A stretch of DNA of 64,000 bases, taken from contig UQPI01000001.1 of the NCBI GenBank assembly GCA_900542945.1, positions 14,720 through 78,719 on the forward strand. Direction: 5' to 3'. The translations under genes and the position numbers were made by a program. Positions 44,401-52,074 of this stretch are shown piece after piece. The notes under the pieces were generated by a model, which searched no databases, had not been told where the DNA came from, and was given only the letters and a program-made list of their open reading frames with translations. This stretch comes from an uncultured Collinsella sp. Lineage in GTDB: Bacteria; Actinomycetota; Coriobacteriia; Coriobacteriales; Coriobacteriaceae. Within the stretch, counting starts at the first letter, position 1; each line of letters begins with the position of its first letter.

Positions 44401-47400
44401 TTGGCCGCGTGATTGACGGCTATGCGTTCAGCGAGCTTACCGATGGTAGGAGTCTCGACAACACTGATCGCAACTACAAGGTGAACAATCTGGATACTTC
44501 GAAGACGGGGTGCATCAAGACGGATGCGACGCAGGGCCGCTATAGGGGAGACGACGCCAATAGCTCTGCGATAACCACAACCGTCAATGACTCGCAGGGA
44601 CTGCTCGTACTCTCGGCCATCATCAGCAGCGGTGCGGCCGGCGGTTCGGCGAATACGAATACCACGAACGATGCGTATGGAACGTATGCGGGCTCGCGTG
44701 CCTACATGGGCGGCAACAACGCAAAGGGAGTGTACCAATTCGGCAACAAGCAATACGGCAAAGTTCGCAATGCGAGCTATGCATCCGTTGGAAAGCCGGG
44801 GAGTGCCGACAGCGATTTTGCCGATGCGAAAAACGATGACATGAAAAGCCCCGGTATCCAGTGGGAGGGTAACGCGCTCGACTACACAGGCGATGGTTCG
44901 GGCGTTAACTCCCCCTACCTGATAAAGAAATACGCGACGTGGCAGACGGGCTACGTCTGTGCCGCGCAGGTCTCGGGAATGGATTTGCGGTTCGTGAACA
45001 CGAACAAGGACATTGATCCGGACAAGGACATTGATTATGACATGACGCCTTACGGTACGGGTTACACGGGTCTTTCGGGCCGCTACTACTCAAACGCATG
45101 CGCATCCGGTAAGGGCGCCGACCGCGATCGCATCGTGCCGCTTGTTGCGTGCATCAACGGCGACGACGGTGCAAAAATTAAGGTCGGTAGCAAGAAGGCC
45201 AACAAGGTATATGGGGTCACGGAGTACGCCGACGATAATTACAAACTCACCGGATTGGGCGCTCTCTTTGGCACCGTAACGTACACCTCGACCAACGTGT
45301 CGGGGAGTATCGGCACTCCGGCAACGGACGGCGCTGCTGCTACGGGCAACGGCGGCTATACCGTCCAGAACCTAAAGTTCGATGACTGCAATATTTCTCT
45401 TACGTATATCAATGCAGCCGGCGCCCCCAGTGGTTCGGGTAATGAGCAGGTTGGCGTCGGTCTGCTTGCGGGTACTACGGCGAACGCGAGCTCGCTGGCA
45501 GATTACGGCAAATATGCAGGAATTACCATGGATAACTGCAGGGTGAATGGCCCCAATAACGTTGGCGGATTGCTCGGCGCATCCGGCTATGGTAGCCGCA
45601 GGACTGACAAAGATGCAACTTTGCTGGTGAATCGTAACGATGAATCACAAGCGACAACGCGCTATTCTCCGGTCAAACTTTACGATTGCTCTTATAGCAA
45701 CATGGACATTTCTGGCGTGCAAAACGTCGGTGGCTTCGTCGGCAAGCTGAACAAAAATTCCGCTGGTGGCGTTTGGACAAAAACGAACATGTCTATTGCC
45801 AAGAATTCCACGATTATGTCAACTGCTTCTAACGCAAGGACCGGCGGTGTCGTGGGTCTTGCTGGAGGTGGTTTCCTGGTGAACACCGATGATGCTGGAA
45901 CGCCTTCGCAGGGTGCCGGAAAGGCGGAGATCAGCAATGTCACGCTTCAGCCGGCAGCATCGAGCGCGACCGAGGGGACCGGCGGCCTTATCGGAAGGTC
46001 CGAAAATGGAATCGTGTCTGTCTACAATCTGTGCATCCAAGGCGACGTGCAGAGTAAAACGGTATTTGGTGTTAGAGGATCGAATAATCTTAAGTACGTT
46101 GCTGGTGCAGTTGGCGAAGCGGCTTCGGGCGGTGCATTTAAGTTCGATAGCTGTGTAATAAAAGACATCTATCTTGGTGCTCGTGAGTGCTCTGCCGGTT
46201 TAATCGGTGATCTGAAAGGTGGGTGTGCCCTCGAGGTCAAGAATTCAACTATCACTGGACTGGTCGTCGATGGTTCGTATTCTGGTAGTGTTGTTGGCTC
46301 GATCGGTAACACGGCGAACTCTGTCACGCTTTTGAATTCGACCATTGGCGAGAATAACTTTACCGGTAGCAAGAACGCTGCATGGAACTCATCGCTGGGA
46401 AATTGTTCTGGTGGCGTGTCTGGCGATGGCCGTGGCTCATTTAGGCTCGTAAACGTGCTCATGGATCGCAATATCTTTGGGGCGCAAACTAGCCAGGGAT
46501 ATTTGTTCGGAAATAGTTCATCCGCTGATCTTGTCAACGTTTTTGTCGCAGGAATTGCCATTAGACCAAACAGTGCGAGTGAATCGCTCAAGCTGATGCG
46601 CAATTCTTCCGGCACCGACGACCTTAAAAAAGTGAACAAAAAGTCATACATCGCATTTGCTGCCTATGAAGACAAGCTTTCCGATGCCAAGGGCGCGACA
46701 CTGTATGGCAACGATGCTGCGAACGGCAATGTGACGCCGGCCGTTTCGCCCTACGTGACTACGAGTCCGGTGAGCGAGCTGGCGGTGCGTGCCTCCGACA
46801 ACGACACCACCGATCGCCATCTGTTTGGCGACGGCATGAACGTTCCTGGTGCAGCGACTATCAAGGACCAAGCGGGGACCAACGTCACCAACCGTTATAC
46901 CTACACCAATATCGGTGGCATCGATAAAGACGGCGCCTATCAAAATACCTCGAGCTACGATGCCTCATCCGTGGCGAGTAAGTTCAATTCGAATAATGAT
47001 ACAAGCAACAACCAAGCCACAACGGATTTCCCTGTTTTGGTGATCTCTGGCAACGACAACACGACGGTCAAGAGCTATCTAAACATCATCACGAACGGCG
47101 GCTTCTCCGACGCTTGCAGATTGAATAACGAGAATGGCACCAATCCGCACGTGACGGCCAAAGCAGAGGTTTTCCAACTCAAGGATGGTGTGTTCGTTAA
47201 GGACGATGACGCGTCGAACAATCCCACGCTTCGCGTAGTGAACAACGGCAAGAACAATATGTCGTTTAGCCCAAGCTCCGATTGGGACAACGGCAAAGGT
47301 CGCTTTACGCTCCTGACCGTTACCTTTACCGAGGCGGGTCAGAGCTACAACGTTCAGGTGCCGATCATCGTTAAGCGCAAGCTCGAGATTGATTTCACTG

Positions 47401-49352
47401 CAACATATGATTACGGCACCAACTTTAAAGAAAGTGATTACGCTAACCTTGGAAAAGATGCACACGTGCTTACGAGCTTTGGCGAGCCGATGACGGGTCT
47501 GCTTACCTGGACATACAATTCTGCCAATGGGAAGGAAGTCGACTTTGGCTGGGACAGCTATATGGCTGCTGGCGGCTCGATGAAGGGGCTTGGCAAGAGC
47601 ATCCTCTTCAATGGTGCCGACGGAAGGTTGCCCCAAGGCACCCAGCTTACGCTCATCGATGCGAACGTTGATGGCAAAGCCGGTGGCAGAGAGTACCACT
47701 ATACGGTGGGCGAAGGCGGAGCAACGAGCGTTTCCCTGAGCGGAAATGCGGGCTTTGAGGATTCTGCGGGCAATCCATATCAGGAGCGATGGCTGAGCGA
47801 GATTTTGGATGTGTATGCCGAAAAGGATGGCGCCGGCACATGGGCCGAGTGTAATAACGAGGCAGAGGCGACCGCTAAGGCGAAACTCGGAGATACGTGG
47901 AAGCTGTTTAAGGTTGCAGGCGCTGACGTTCCCAGCAAAAGTCGCTATACGCTAAAGGTACCTAAGGAGGAGAAAACCGGCAGGGAGCAGCGTGCGTCGG
48001 AGAGCGTCTACCTAGTTGTCAACGTGCCCAAGTCGGGCGACGGCATGACGCAAGCTAATATCAACGGTTTTACGGCTTCGTCTATTGACTCGAATTCTTC
48101 GGGTGCCCGCATATCTTGGAATCTGCATCACGTCTTGCGCACCGGTGGCGAAGATAATCAAAACAGTACGGCATCGACATACAGCATCTTGTCCAATTAT
48201 GAGCAGAGTGTAGTCGACAATAAAAATGCGGCGCGCATTCCGGTTTCAAAGTCGGAGGACGGTGCCGCCTATGTGCTTTCTCTTGACGTCAAAGATACGG
48301 TTACGTTTAGCCCGAGCCAATACTATACAGAGAGTGACCATCTGTTCTATCAGCTCGATACATCGCTGTGTCGCTATGGCGCCAACAACAACCTAATGGG
48401 AGTAAGTAGTTTCCCGAGCGGAACCTCGGCAATTGCGAAGTTTTATGTTGCCATCGGCGGTCAGAACTACAGGTGGAATGGCGGCGATTGGGAGCCGTGT
48501 GACGCTTCGACGCCTGCGTTCACGCAGACCGTGACGGATACAGGCGATGATTCGTTGAAGCTCAAGCTCGATTATGACCTCGCCGGAATCCGCAAGATCG
48601 CAACGGACGGATCCTTTACCGTGCGTACGGTGGTGGAAGAGATTCGCCTTACGCCGGACGGCTGCAACAAGGTTATCTCCCTGTCCAAGCAGTCTGGCGA
48701 GGACGCCTGTACCAAGATGTCCTATACCGCCAAGCTTTCGACGCGTAAGGAAGGTCTTAATACCTCGAGCCTGACGCAGACGAAGCCCGGTAACGTCGGA
48801 TACTATCGCATGGACACGGGTGATACGACCATTACGCTTTCTGCGCCAGATAAGTCGCAGCTTGGTATTAACGTGGACGACCTACGTCCGATCGCGAATG
48901 GCACGATTGGTCTGGGTGCCACGTATGAACTGGGTGGTCTTAGCAATGCCGCCGAGGCAATCGCGAACGCCGACTCTGTTGTGTACACGCTCGCGCTTCA
49001 GCGCCGCGGAACCGACGGCACGTATGAGAGCGTAACGGATGATATCTCCAACTACGTAACGGTGACGGAGAGTAAGCTTGCCGCGGCCGCTCCCTCCGGT
49101 AGCACGATCACCTTCACTGACTCGAAGGAGAATGGCAAGTTCAAAACGCAGAACGGTGACACTACGTTTAGCCTGCCCTTTACCGTTAAGGTCAACACGC
49201 AGGTTGAACAGCGTGAGCAGTTCTACGCGAACTATCGATTGGTAATGAGAGCGAGCCTGGTTAAGGGTGACGTGGCGAGCGCAAAGCCTCAATCGCCCGA
49301 CTATGTGACCTATACGCTCACGAGGGTGAACCTCAACGGCATCGACCACTAG
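38445..49352 (+). CDS. Giant secreted beta-rich surface protein (3635 residues)
   Basis: The N-terminus (MRTVKRILAEFMTVVMVLQA...AVAAG) is a likely signal peptide. Residues 35-130 are an acidic Asp/Ala/Gly/Ser linker. The body is full of GGFIG, GGLVG and GGLLG repeats with Asn/Thr-rich strands, as in beta-helix or GLUG-type adhesins. Module starts recur near residues 134, 795, 1705 (GCGTYGDPYAITKASELN) and 2150 (GDGSGVNSPYLIKK), and FQGLG-type motifs follow the first and third. From about 2975 the style changes to Ig-like strands (VPIIVKRKLEIDFTATYDYG). It ends VNLNGIDH with no LPXTG motif or membrane tail, so attachment is unexplained. The gene is visibly more A/T-rich than core genes. It is the last gene of the cluster. 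Confidence 0.85.
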   Translation: MRTVKRILAEFMTVVMVLQACSPTVAAVAAGWQNISSEIAAASAEASDAAESGETNGDAANGSGSSDIGAAGDGAEDGAAKDDAATGDTSDSATGSDSTGDQTEGDDTAGDAAADDADQNAGDEASEDTAAQAGATITDLNKLVELLRANGAENVELKDDGSGIRSLDVKSSEAFAVLSNADASLYYDAQIKVIITGDAKLTESAKNGMSFQGLGSDEHPFEGKIYRSLNGVDSPVELTSNRTVFNNFKLTDQNNTVKIKWIGATTYSAPMVATKVSGGGKTLNAVVNIADPVGTGGTDTTSALTAPLLGEAMGDLTTEVTYGPAGSLEKLNVNAAGNIGLLANTVKSGTFTVGSVKFPDSLAAGGVVKTSSGNAGLLVGTVEDGATLNVGTLNVPAVTVQSESGSAGGVVGLVGSNTGATVKVTEALDLHMLTVKGTTASGGFIGKATKLALGADNKKFTCPANVGDKNSKSSGGFIGDVSFAGPVEFANNDQIDTGEGVNLGQSGDTGAGGVFGLLDTTNGDVAISGGLYTSKLVTGSSSIYGGLVGRVQDVTNTEKSNNTLHIKTGAAGNRCSVDTTCSVAPRLAGGLVGWVAKSNNTGGVVIVDGADVTCHSPKANGKNCGFGGVVGALDSGYSVGGRSRFGILDCGDVRVETDKNESIACGAGIVGSAWNGVLRLRGTTDLSDCKLEANGNTSQILRSLDGCAPLVFALGSGSDAEATNDNYWLYKRPAAARIDDLTYNQVIRLTGEEGKLSKDLIKLDESTFYQPLCNLSGAPDAGSSAGYSWGKQLRSQNGDGKSGTYLINDADTFACIAMTVQTNGYFGGLFGIGTANITSWYGNSGNAISITSDIDLRGTGLEGLACDGSGRVNAFVGAVEGNHHTVTLAIGEPYGTRNGNALGANDSTEGNGKIYRHSRLGLFAAIGGGATVNNLTVDGVMKFDNGLGVDAGSLAATITGKATLNGVTCKPKITCDDTFGNDVNIGGIAGSVRGGGTVTFGSSNISGSTKAQATVKTGATLNGNTRIGGAIGYVADVVAIVNVTSLEVGDATTSENAITAGDSASNKKSQVGGFIGCIAQGTQEKHVNITGLSFDSFSMTVGKNGDAKNGAGGLLGYSWGNTVVTIGDSSKNTSVSTYALKTTNASITANSSSELGGLVYAASGQWIINDYAIDLSNATINADKVTVLGLLIGRGGRTENSTTYGVETYSGLYLENKAGWDTAYKINGVAAGNGVKINNTAIKSNDNATSFDEWVGNSTRPAYGNKDASKLMDGEWNVVVSLHTKDGVNDGKLDMSGEPGNDNSYRNRSDFGKNHNTNAWTRYYYNLDKAYAALGQGSSKISKIDTAEKLLLWSAYRYAPAAIRSMIVPQAFNDAVAIGGESGRSVEIDLTGYSYYPTQPNGKVTVGNATITFHYSDIKAEQKGNKLNSAATQHENMHCGLFRTVANGDLTVNAVTLGGTVGPVVNDGRSKNDIAAAGGSSSGALVCRYVYGSNNGTTTTIRKISIDGLTFNNLTVDGASEATGADAYMPLLINEMQTYVNLSAKNITATGYGRNTKVATSLFGRLGVGSSADQVTATFGTINVPSATNNAIFTRASLLESFGYGEGKTGSAVYTFIKDDQTNDKVTFGSEIDSKGEYSGKQLWYYNESTYGTRAGLVTVDNKEANAGTPQFGGYLPYVKKGNVNENKVQYHEIKVNQRVPKLTTGCGTYGDPYAITKASELNTVAEYINTQNAIDGWEVTIAANQEELCQRRSSSENTENEVTYIYKQANKTWERKTEDNTTDSGDSLDDATMHRYLQSAYYSIEPVDSEGNRTDTLVLDTTAFQGLGNQSNPFRGVVVGNLRDGGLATIKIDKPEGASALSGLIPYSYGSVVSNLNIEYSGTATSIAYKSKDTSGVPGAFFGGVIGCIMGGDNIIDGVSVNADAGFSVAGAAGDNGGGAHLVPVGGYVGAVAGGGVIFRNSSRGDGALNPWHGAGTSLYDNPYVGRVIDGYAFSELTDGRSLDNTDRNYKVNNLDTSKTGCIKTDATQGRYRGDDANSSAITTTVNDSQGLLVLSAIISSGAAGGSANTNTTNDAYGTYAGSRAYMGGNNAKGVYQFGNKQYGKVRNASYASVGKPGSADSDFADAKNDDMKSPGIQWEGNALDYTGDGSGVNSPYLIKKYATWQTGYVCAAQVSGMDLRFVNTNKDIDPDKDIDYDMTPYGTGYTGLSGRYYSNACASGKGADRDRIVPLVACINGDDGAKIKVGSKKANKVYGVTEYADDNYKLTGLGALFGTVTYTSTNVSGSIGTPATDGAAATGNGGYTVQNLKFDDCNISLTYINAAGAPSGSGNEQVGVGLLAGTTANASSLADYGKYAGITMDNCRVNGPNNVGGLLGASGYGSRRTDKDATLLVNRNDESQATTRYSPVKLYDCSYSNMDISGVQNVGGFVGKLNKNSAGGVWTKTNMSIAKNSTIMSTASNARTGGVVGLAGGGFLVNTDDAGTPSQGAGKAEISNVTLQPAASSATEGTGGLIGRSENGIVSVYNLCIQGDVQSKTVFGVRGSNNLKYVAGAVGEAASGGAFKFDSCVIKDIYLGARECSAGLIGDLKGGCALEVKNSTITGLVVDGSYSGSVVGSIGNTANSVTLLNSTIGENNFTGSKNAAWNSSLGNCSGGVSGDGRGSFRLVNVLMDRNIFGAQTSQGYLFGNSSSADLVNVFVAGIAIRPNSASESLKLMRNSSGTDDLKKVNKKSYIAFAAYEDKLSDAKGATLYGNDAANGNVTPAVSPYVTTSPVSELAVRASDNDTTDRHLFGDGMNVPGAATIKDQAGTNVTNRYTYTNIGGIDKDGAYQNTSSYDASSVASKFNSNNDTSNNQATTDFPVLVISGNDNTTVKSYLNIITNGGFSDACRLNNENGTNPHVTAKAEVFQLKDGVFVKDDDASNNPTLRVVNNGKNNMSFSPSSDWDNGKGRFTLLTVTFTEAGQSYNVQVPIIVKRKLEIDFTATYDYGTNFKESDYANLGKDAHVLTSFGEPMTGLLTWTYNSANGKEVDFGWDSYMAAGGSMKGLGKSILFNGADGRLPQGTQLTLIDANVDGKAGGREYHYTVGEGGATSVSLSGNAGFEDSAGNPYQERWLSEILDVYAEKDGAGTWAECNNEAEATAKAKLGDTWKLFKVAGADVPSKSRYTLKVPKEEKTGREQRASESVYLVVNVPKSGDGMTQANINGFTASSIDSNSSGARISWNLHHVLRTGGEDNQNSTASTYSILSNYEQSVVDNKNAARIPVSKSEDGAAYVLSLDVKDTVTFSPSQYYTESDHLFYQLDTSLCRYGANNNLMGVSSFPSGTSAIAKFYVAIGGQNYRWNGGDWEPCDASTPAFTQTVTDTGDDSLKLKLDYDLAGIRKIATDGSFTVRTVVEEIRLTPDGCNKVISLSKQSGEDACTKMSYTAKLSTRKEGLNTSSLTQTKPGNVGYYRMDTGDTTITLSAPDKSQLGINVDDLRPIANGTIGLGATYELGGLSNAAEAIANADSVVYTLALQRRGTDGTYESVTDDISNYVTVTESKLAAAAPSGSTITFTDSKENGKFKTQNGDTTFSLPFTVKVNTQVEQREQFYANYRLVMRASLVKGDVASAKPQSPDYVTYTLTRVNLNGIDH

Positions 49353-49373
49353 TTCCGAAGCCAACTAGCTTCG

Positions 49374-49411
49374 CAAAGGGGGCGGCAACCACCCGGTGGC
49401 CGCCCCCTTCA
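49374..49411 (+). terminator. Terminator after the giant surface gene
   Basis: AAGGGGGCGGC / GCCGCCCCCTT perfect arms. There is no long U-run. Confidence 0.75.
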
Positions 49412-49415
49412 ACTC

Positions 49416-49532
49416 CCCACCATCTTTCCAGCTTTCCACTTAACTTAACACTTAAGGTGGAAAGCTGGGTAGAAAGCTGGAAAGTTAGGTGGAAAGCTGG
49501 TAAGTTAAGTGGAAAGCTGGAAAGTTGGGAGG
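49416..49532. repeat. GGAAAGCTGG repeat array, upstream copy
   Basis: About 88 bases (49416-49504) match 51044-51132 in the same orientation with five visible differences. It contains several GTGGAAAGCTGG units. Bases 49424-49447 and 49501-49524 are a perfect 24-base inverted pair. The ribosome site of the next gene (GGGAGG, 49527-49532) lies at its edge. Confidence 0.9.
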
Positions 49533-49538
49533 TTCGGC

Positions 49539-51008
49539 ATGAACGAGGAATGGTTGGCGCAGGTCATTCATCACCTGCGAACAATAGGAAACGACACCCA
49601 GCAGTACGAGGTAAAAGAAGCCAAGGGAGCGCTTCCAAAGAGCATCGTCGAGACGCTCTCGGCATTTTCCAACGCGCAGGGCGGCTTTATCATCCTCGGC
49701 ATTTCCGAAAAGAACGGGTTTACGCCTGTCGATGGTTTCGATGCTCGCAAGATGCAAGACGCTCTCTCTTCTGCGTGCGAAAAGCTGACGCCCGTTGTGA
49801 GGCCGGATATCCAAGTGGTTCCCTTTGAGGGAAAACTGGTGCTTTGTGCTCGCATCAAAGAGATGCATCCGCGCGATAAGCCCTGCTATATCACGGCGCG
49901 TGGAATGTACGATTCGTCCTTCCTCCGTACGGGCGACGGCGACCGGCGTATGACTCCCTATGAGGTCGACCGCTTTATGGAGGAGCATGTTCAGCCCACA
50001 TACGATGACGAGCCAGTCGAAGGCGCCACGCTCGAAGATCTTGACGCCGATCTTCTGCAAGGGTTTATAAAACGCCAGCGCGAGCTGCATCCTAGGATTT
50101 TGGGCGCCAGAAGCGATGAGGAGATTCTCCTTGACCTGCATGTGACCAAAAAGGTGGAGGACGCAATCGTGCCGACGCTTGCTGCTATTGTTGCGATGGG
50201 ACGGTTTCCGCAAAAGTTCTTCCCACGTCTCAATGTGACCTTTACGGCGTATCCCGGGACCACAAAAACGCAGCGAGTAAGCGACAACAAGCGTTTTCTG
50301 GATTCGCAGACCATTTTGGGGCCGATCCCTTTCATGATTGAAGACGCGCTTGCCGCCGTTGCAAGAAACACCCGAAACGCTGCGGTGATTGAGGGGGCAT
50401 TTCGGAAAGATGTGCCCGACTATCCGCCCGTGGCACTGCGCGAGGCAGTGGCGAATGCGCTCATGCATCGCGACTACTCTTCCGCCGCGCGCGGCTCACA
50501 AGTGCAGGTCAACCTGTATATCGACCGTGTCGAGATTCTCAATCCCGGAGGACTGTACGGCGATGTCACAGTCGATTCGCTGGGAACTTCTGGAGTTTCG
50601 TCATCCAGAAACCAGTTTCTTTCAAATATCCTCGAGACCACGCCGTACCCAGGCGGTGGCTACGTGGTCGAAAACCGTGGCACCGGTTATCAGGAGATAG
50701 GCGAGCAGCTTGAGCGTGCAAACATGTTGCCGCCCAAACCAAAAAACTCGACGGTTTCTTTTTCTCTGACGTTCGATAAGCGAAAGATAATGCAGGCGGA
50801 ACAGGCGACCTCCGTAGGGCATGTGGACGAGGCAATCTTGGGTTACCTGGCAACGCATTCTTCGGCTTCGGCCAAGGAGCTCACGGAGGCTTCGGGTTTG
50901 AGCAGGAGCGCCGTTTCCAACCACATAAAAGGTTTAATTGGCGCGGGCAAGATTGAACCCATGGAGCCACCGCGCAGCCCGCGACAACGGTATCGACTCG
51001 CGCGGTAG
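49539..51008 (+). CDS. AlbA_2 (Schlafen-like) / HATPase / winged-helix protein
   Basis: The 489-residue cytoplasmic protein has three parts. Residues 10-135 are the AlbA_2 (divergent AAA-4) domain (YEVKEAKGALPKSIVETLSA, GGFIILGISE). Residues 300-400 are the ATP-binding domain of the family (ALREAVANALMHRDYS, VEILNPGGLYG). Residues 430-489 are a winged helix with AKELTEASGLSRSAVSNHIKGL. Such proteins are called ATP-dependent DNA helicase RecG-like or transcriptional regulators; their role is unclear. GGGAGG precedes the ATG at 49539. The gene stands alone between 88-bp direct repeats. Confidence 0.88.
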   Translation: MNEEWLAQVIHHLRTIGNDTQQYEVKEAKGALPKSIVETLSAFSNAQGGFIILGISEKNGFTPVDGFDARKMQDALSSACEKLTPVVRPDIQVVPFEGKLVLCARIKEMHPRDKPCYITARGMYDSSFLRTGDGDRRMTPYEVDRFMEEHVQPTYDDEPVEGATLEDLDADLLQGFIKRQRELHPRILGARSDEEILLDLHVTKKVEDAIVPTLAAIVAMGRFPQKFFPRLNVTFTAYPGTTKTQRVSDNKRFLDSQTILGPIPFMIEDALAAVARNTRNAAVIEGAFRKDVPDYPPVALREAVANALMHRDYSSAARGSQVQVNLYIDRVEILNPGGLYGDVTVDSLGTSGVSSSRNQFLSNILETTPYPGGGYVVENRGTGYQEIGEQLERANMLPPKPKNSTVSFSLTFDKRKIMQAEQATSVGHVDEAILGYLATHSSASAKELTEASGLSRSAVSNHIKGLIGAGKIEPMEPPRSPRQRYRLAR

Positions 51009-51043
51009 GGCTGTTCGTTGTTCTTGCTTCGGCTTTCCGGCTT

Positions 51044-51132
51044 CCCACCATCTTTCCAACTTTCCACTTAACTTAACACCTAAGGTGGAAAGCTGGGTGG
51101 AAAGCTGGAAAGCTAGGTGGAAAGCTGGAAAG
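51044..51132. repeat. GGAAAGCTGG repeat array, downstream copy
   Basis: A near-identical direct copy of 49416-49504, starting 35 bases after the stop of the AlbA_2 gene. It includes the phrase CTTTCCACTTAACTTAACAC. Confidence 0.9.
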
Positions 51133-51422
51133 TAAACGGAAGACTGACATGCTAGCTCGGAGGCTGGGGGGGGGTTAATAATTGCACAAACCATACCAAG
51201 CCAAACAAAAAGATATCAATCTGGTTGGTAAAACACCCTCACTGAGCTGCGAGCTAACTAGCTGCGTAAATAGAACGTAAAGAAATGTCGCAAATAAATG
51301 GCAAATGCCCAGATGCCGCCGTTGCTATTTTCAATTAACTGCTACGCGCGAACAGCAAAATGCTACTATCTAACATGCACGTAAGAAAGCAGATTAACGG
51401 TTAAGGCTAAGAAGTGGCAGGT
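51133..51422. other. AT-rich gap with no gene seen
   Basis: It is markedly more A/T-rich than the surroundings, with a G10 run near 51168. No convincing open frame, hairpin or clear promoter pair was found. It is probably the promoter region of the OrfA-like gene. Confidence 0.5.
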
Positions 51423-51818
51423 ATGTCGGAAGCAACTAGGACTCGCACGCATGCGCCCGAGGTTAGGCAGCGCGCCGTCGAGATCCTCCAAGAGGGGGTC
51501 GGCCATCGCGCCCTCGCCGCGGAGCTTGGCATTCCCCAGGCCACGGCTCGTCAGTGGGCCCGCGCATATGCCGTGGGCGGTGCCGATGCTGTTCTCAACG
51601 CCGGTTCGCATCATCACACCTATTCGTACGAAGTTAAGCTCGCCGTGGTCAAGGACCGCTTGGAAAACGGCTTAACGGTTCGCGAAGCCATGATCAAGCA
51701 CAAGATTCCCAGCGAGTCTTCGGTCAAGGCTTGGTGCCGCCAGTATCGCGAGAGCGGTGAATCCGCGTTGGTCGATAAGCCGCGCGGTCGCAAGCCGCGC
51801 GTTAAAAAGACGGAGTAA
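51423..51818 (+). CDS. Orphan IS3/IS150-type OrfA-like helix-turn-helix protein
   Basis: The 131-residue protein has two helix-turn-helix units. The first has VRQRAVEILQEGVGHRALAA and GIPQATARQWARAY. The second has YEVKLAVVKDRLENGLTVRE and ESSVKAWCRQYRESGESALV. The tail RGRKPRVKK is basic. This is the layout of IS3-family OrfA (InsJ type). No OrfB transposase follows; a terminator comes directly. It is either a remnant of an insertion sequence or a domesticated regulator. GTG at 51414 is an alternative start. Confidence 0.8.
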   Translation: MSEATRTRTHAPEVRQRAVEILQEGVGHRALAAELGIPQATARQWARAYAVGGADAVLNAGSHHHTYSYEVKLAVVKDRLENGLTVREAMIKHKIPSESSVKAWCRQYRESGESALVDKPRGRKPRVKKTE

Positions 51819-51825
51819 CGAAAAC

Positions 51826-51850
51826 GTGCGCCTATGGGGCGCATTTTTTC
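51826..51850 (+). terminator. Terminator after the OrfA-like gene
   Basis: TGCGCC / GGCGCA hairpin followed by TTTTTT. Confidence 0.85.
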
Positions 51851-52074
51851 TATCGCGATGCCCCTCTAAGGGCTCTTTCGGATCGGATAAGGCTGCCGTG
51901 GAGTGGGGCGCGCCCTGCACTGCCGCGACGGGGCCCCATATTGCTCTAATACGGACAAGCTCCTTGCCCCGCACGTCCAAAGTCCCACAGTTGGCCGAAA
52001 GCCCGCCATCAGGTGCTCAAATTAGCGCTATAACGTAATACATGTATAGCGTTTTTGCATGGGGGAGTGATGGT

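Noticed and set aside
44103..44753. Minus-strand open frames inside the giant surface gene.
   Set aside because: They are short, lack ribosome sites and mirror the repeated plus-strand code.
49300..49352. Sortase anchor (LPXTG) at the end of the giant protein.
   Set aside because: The last residues (VNLNGIDH) contain neither LPXTG nor a hydrophobic tail; no sortase gene lies within the window.
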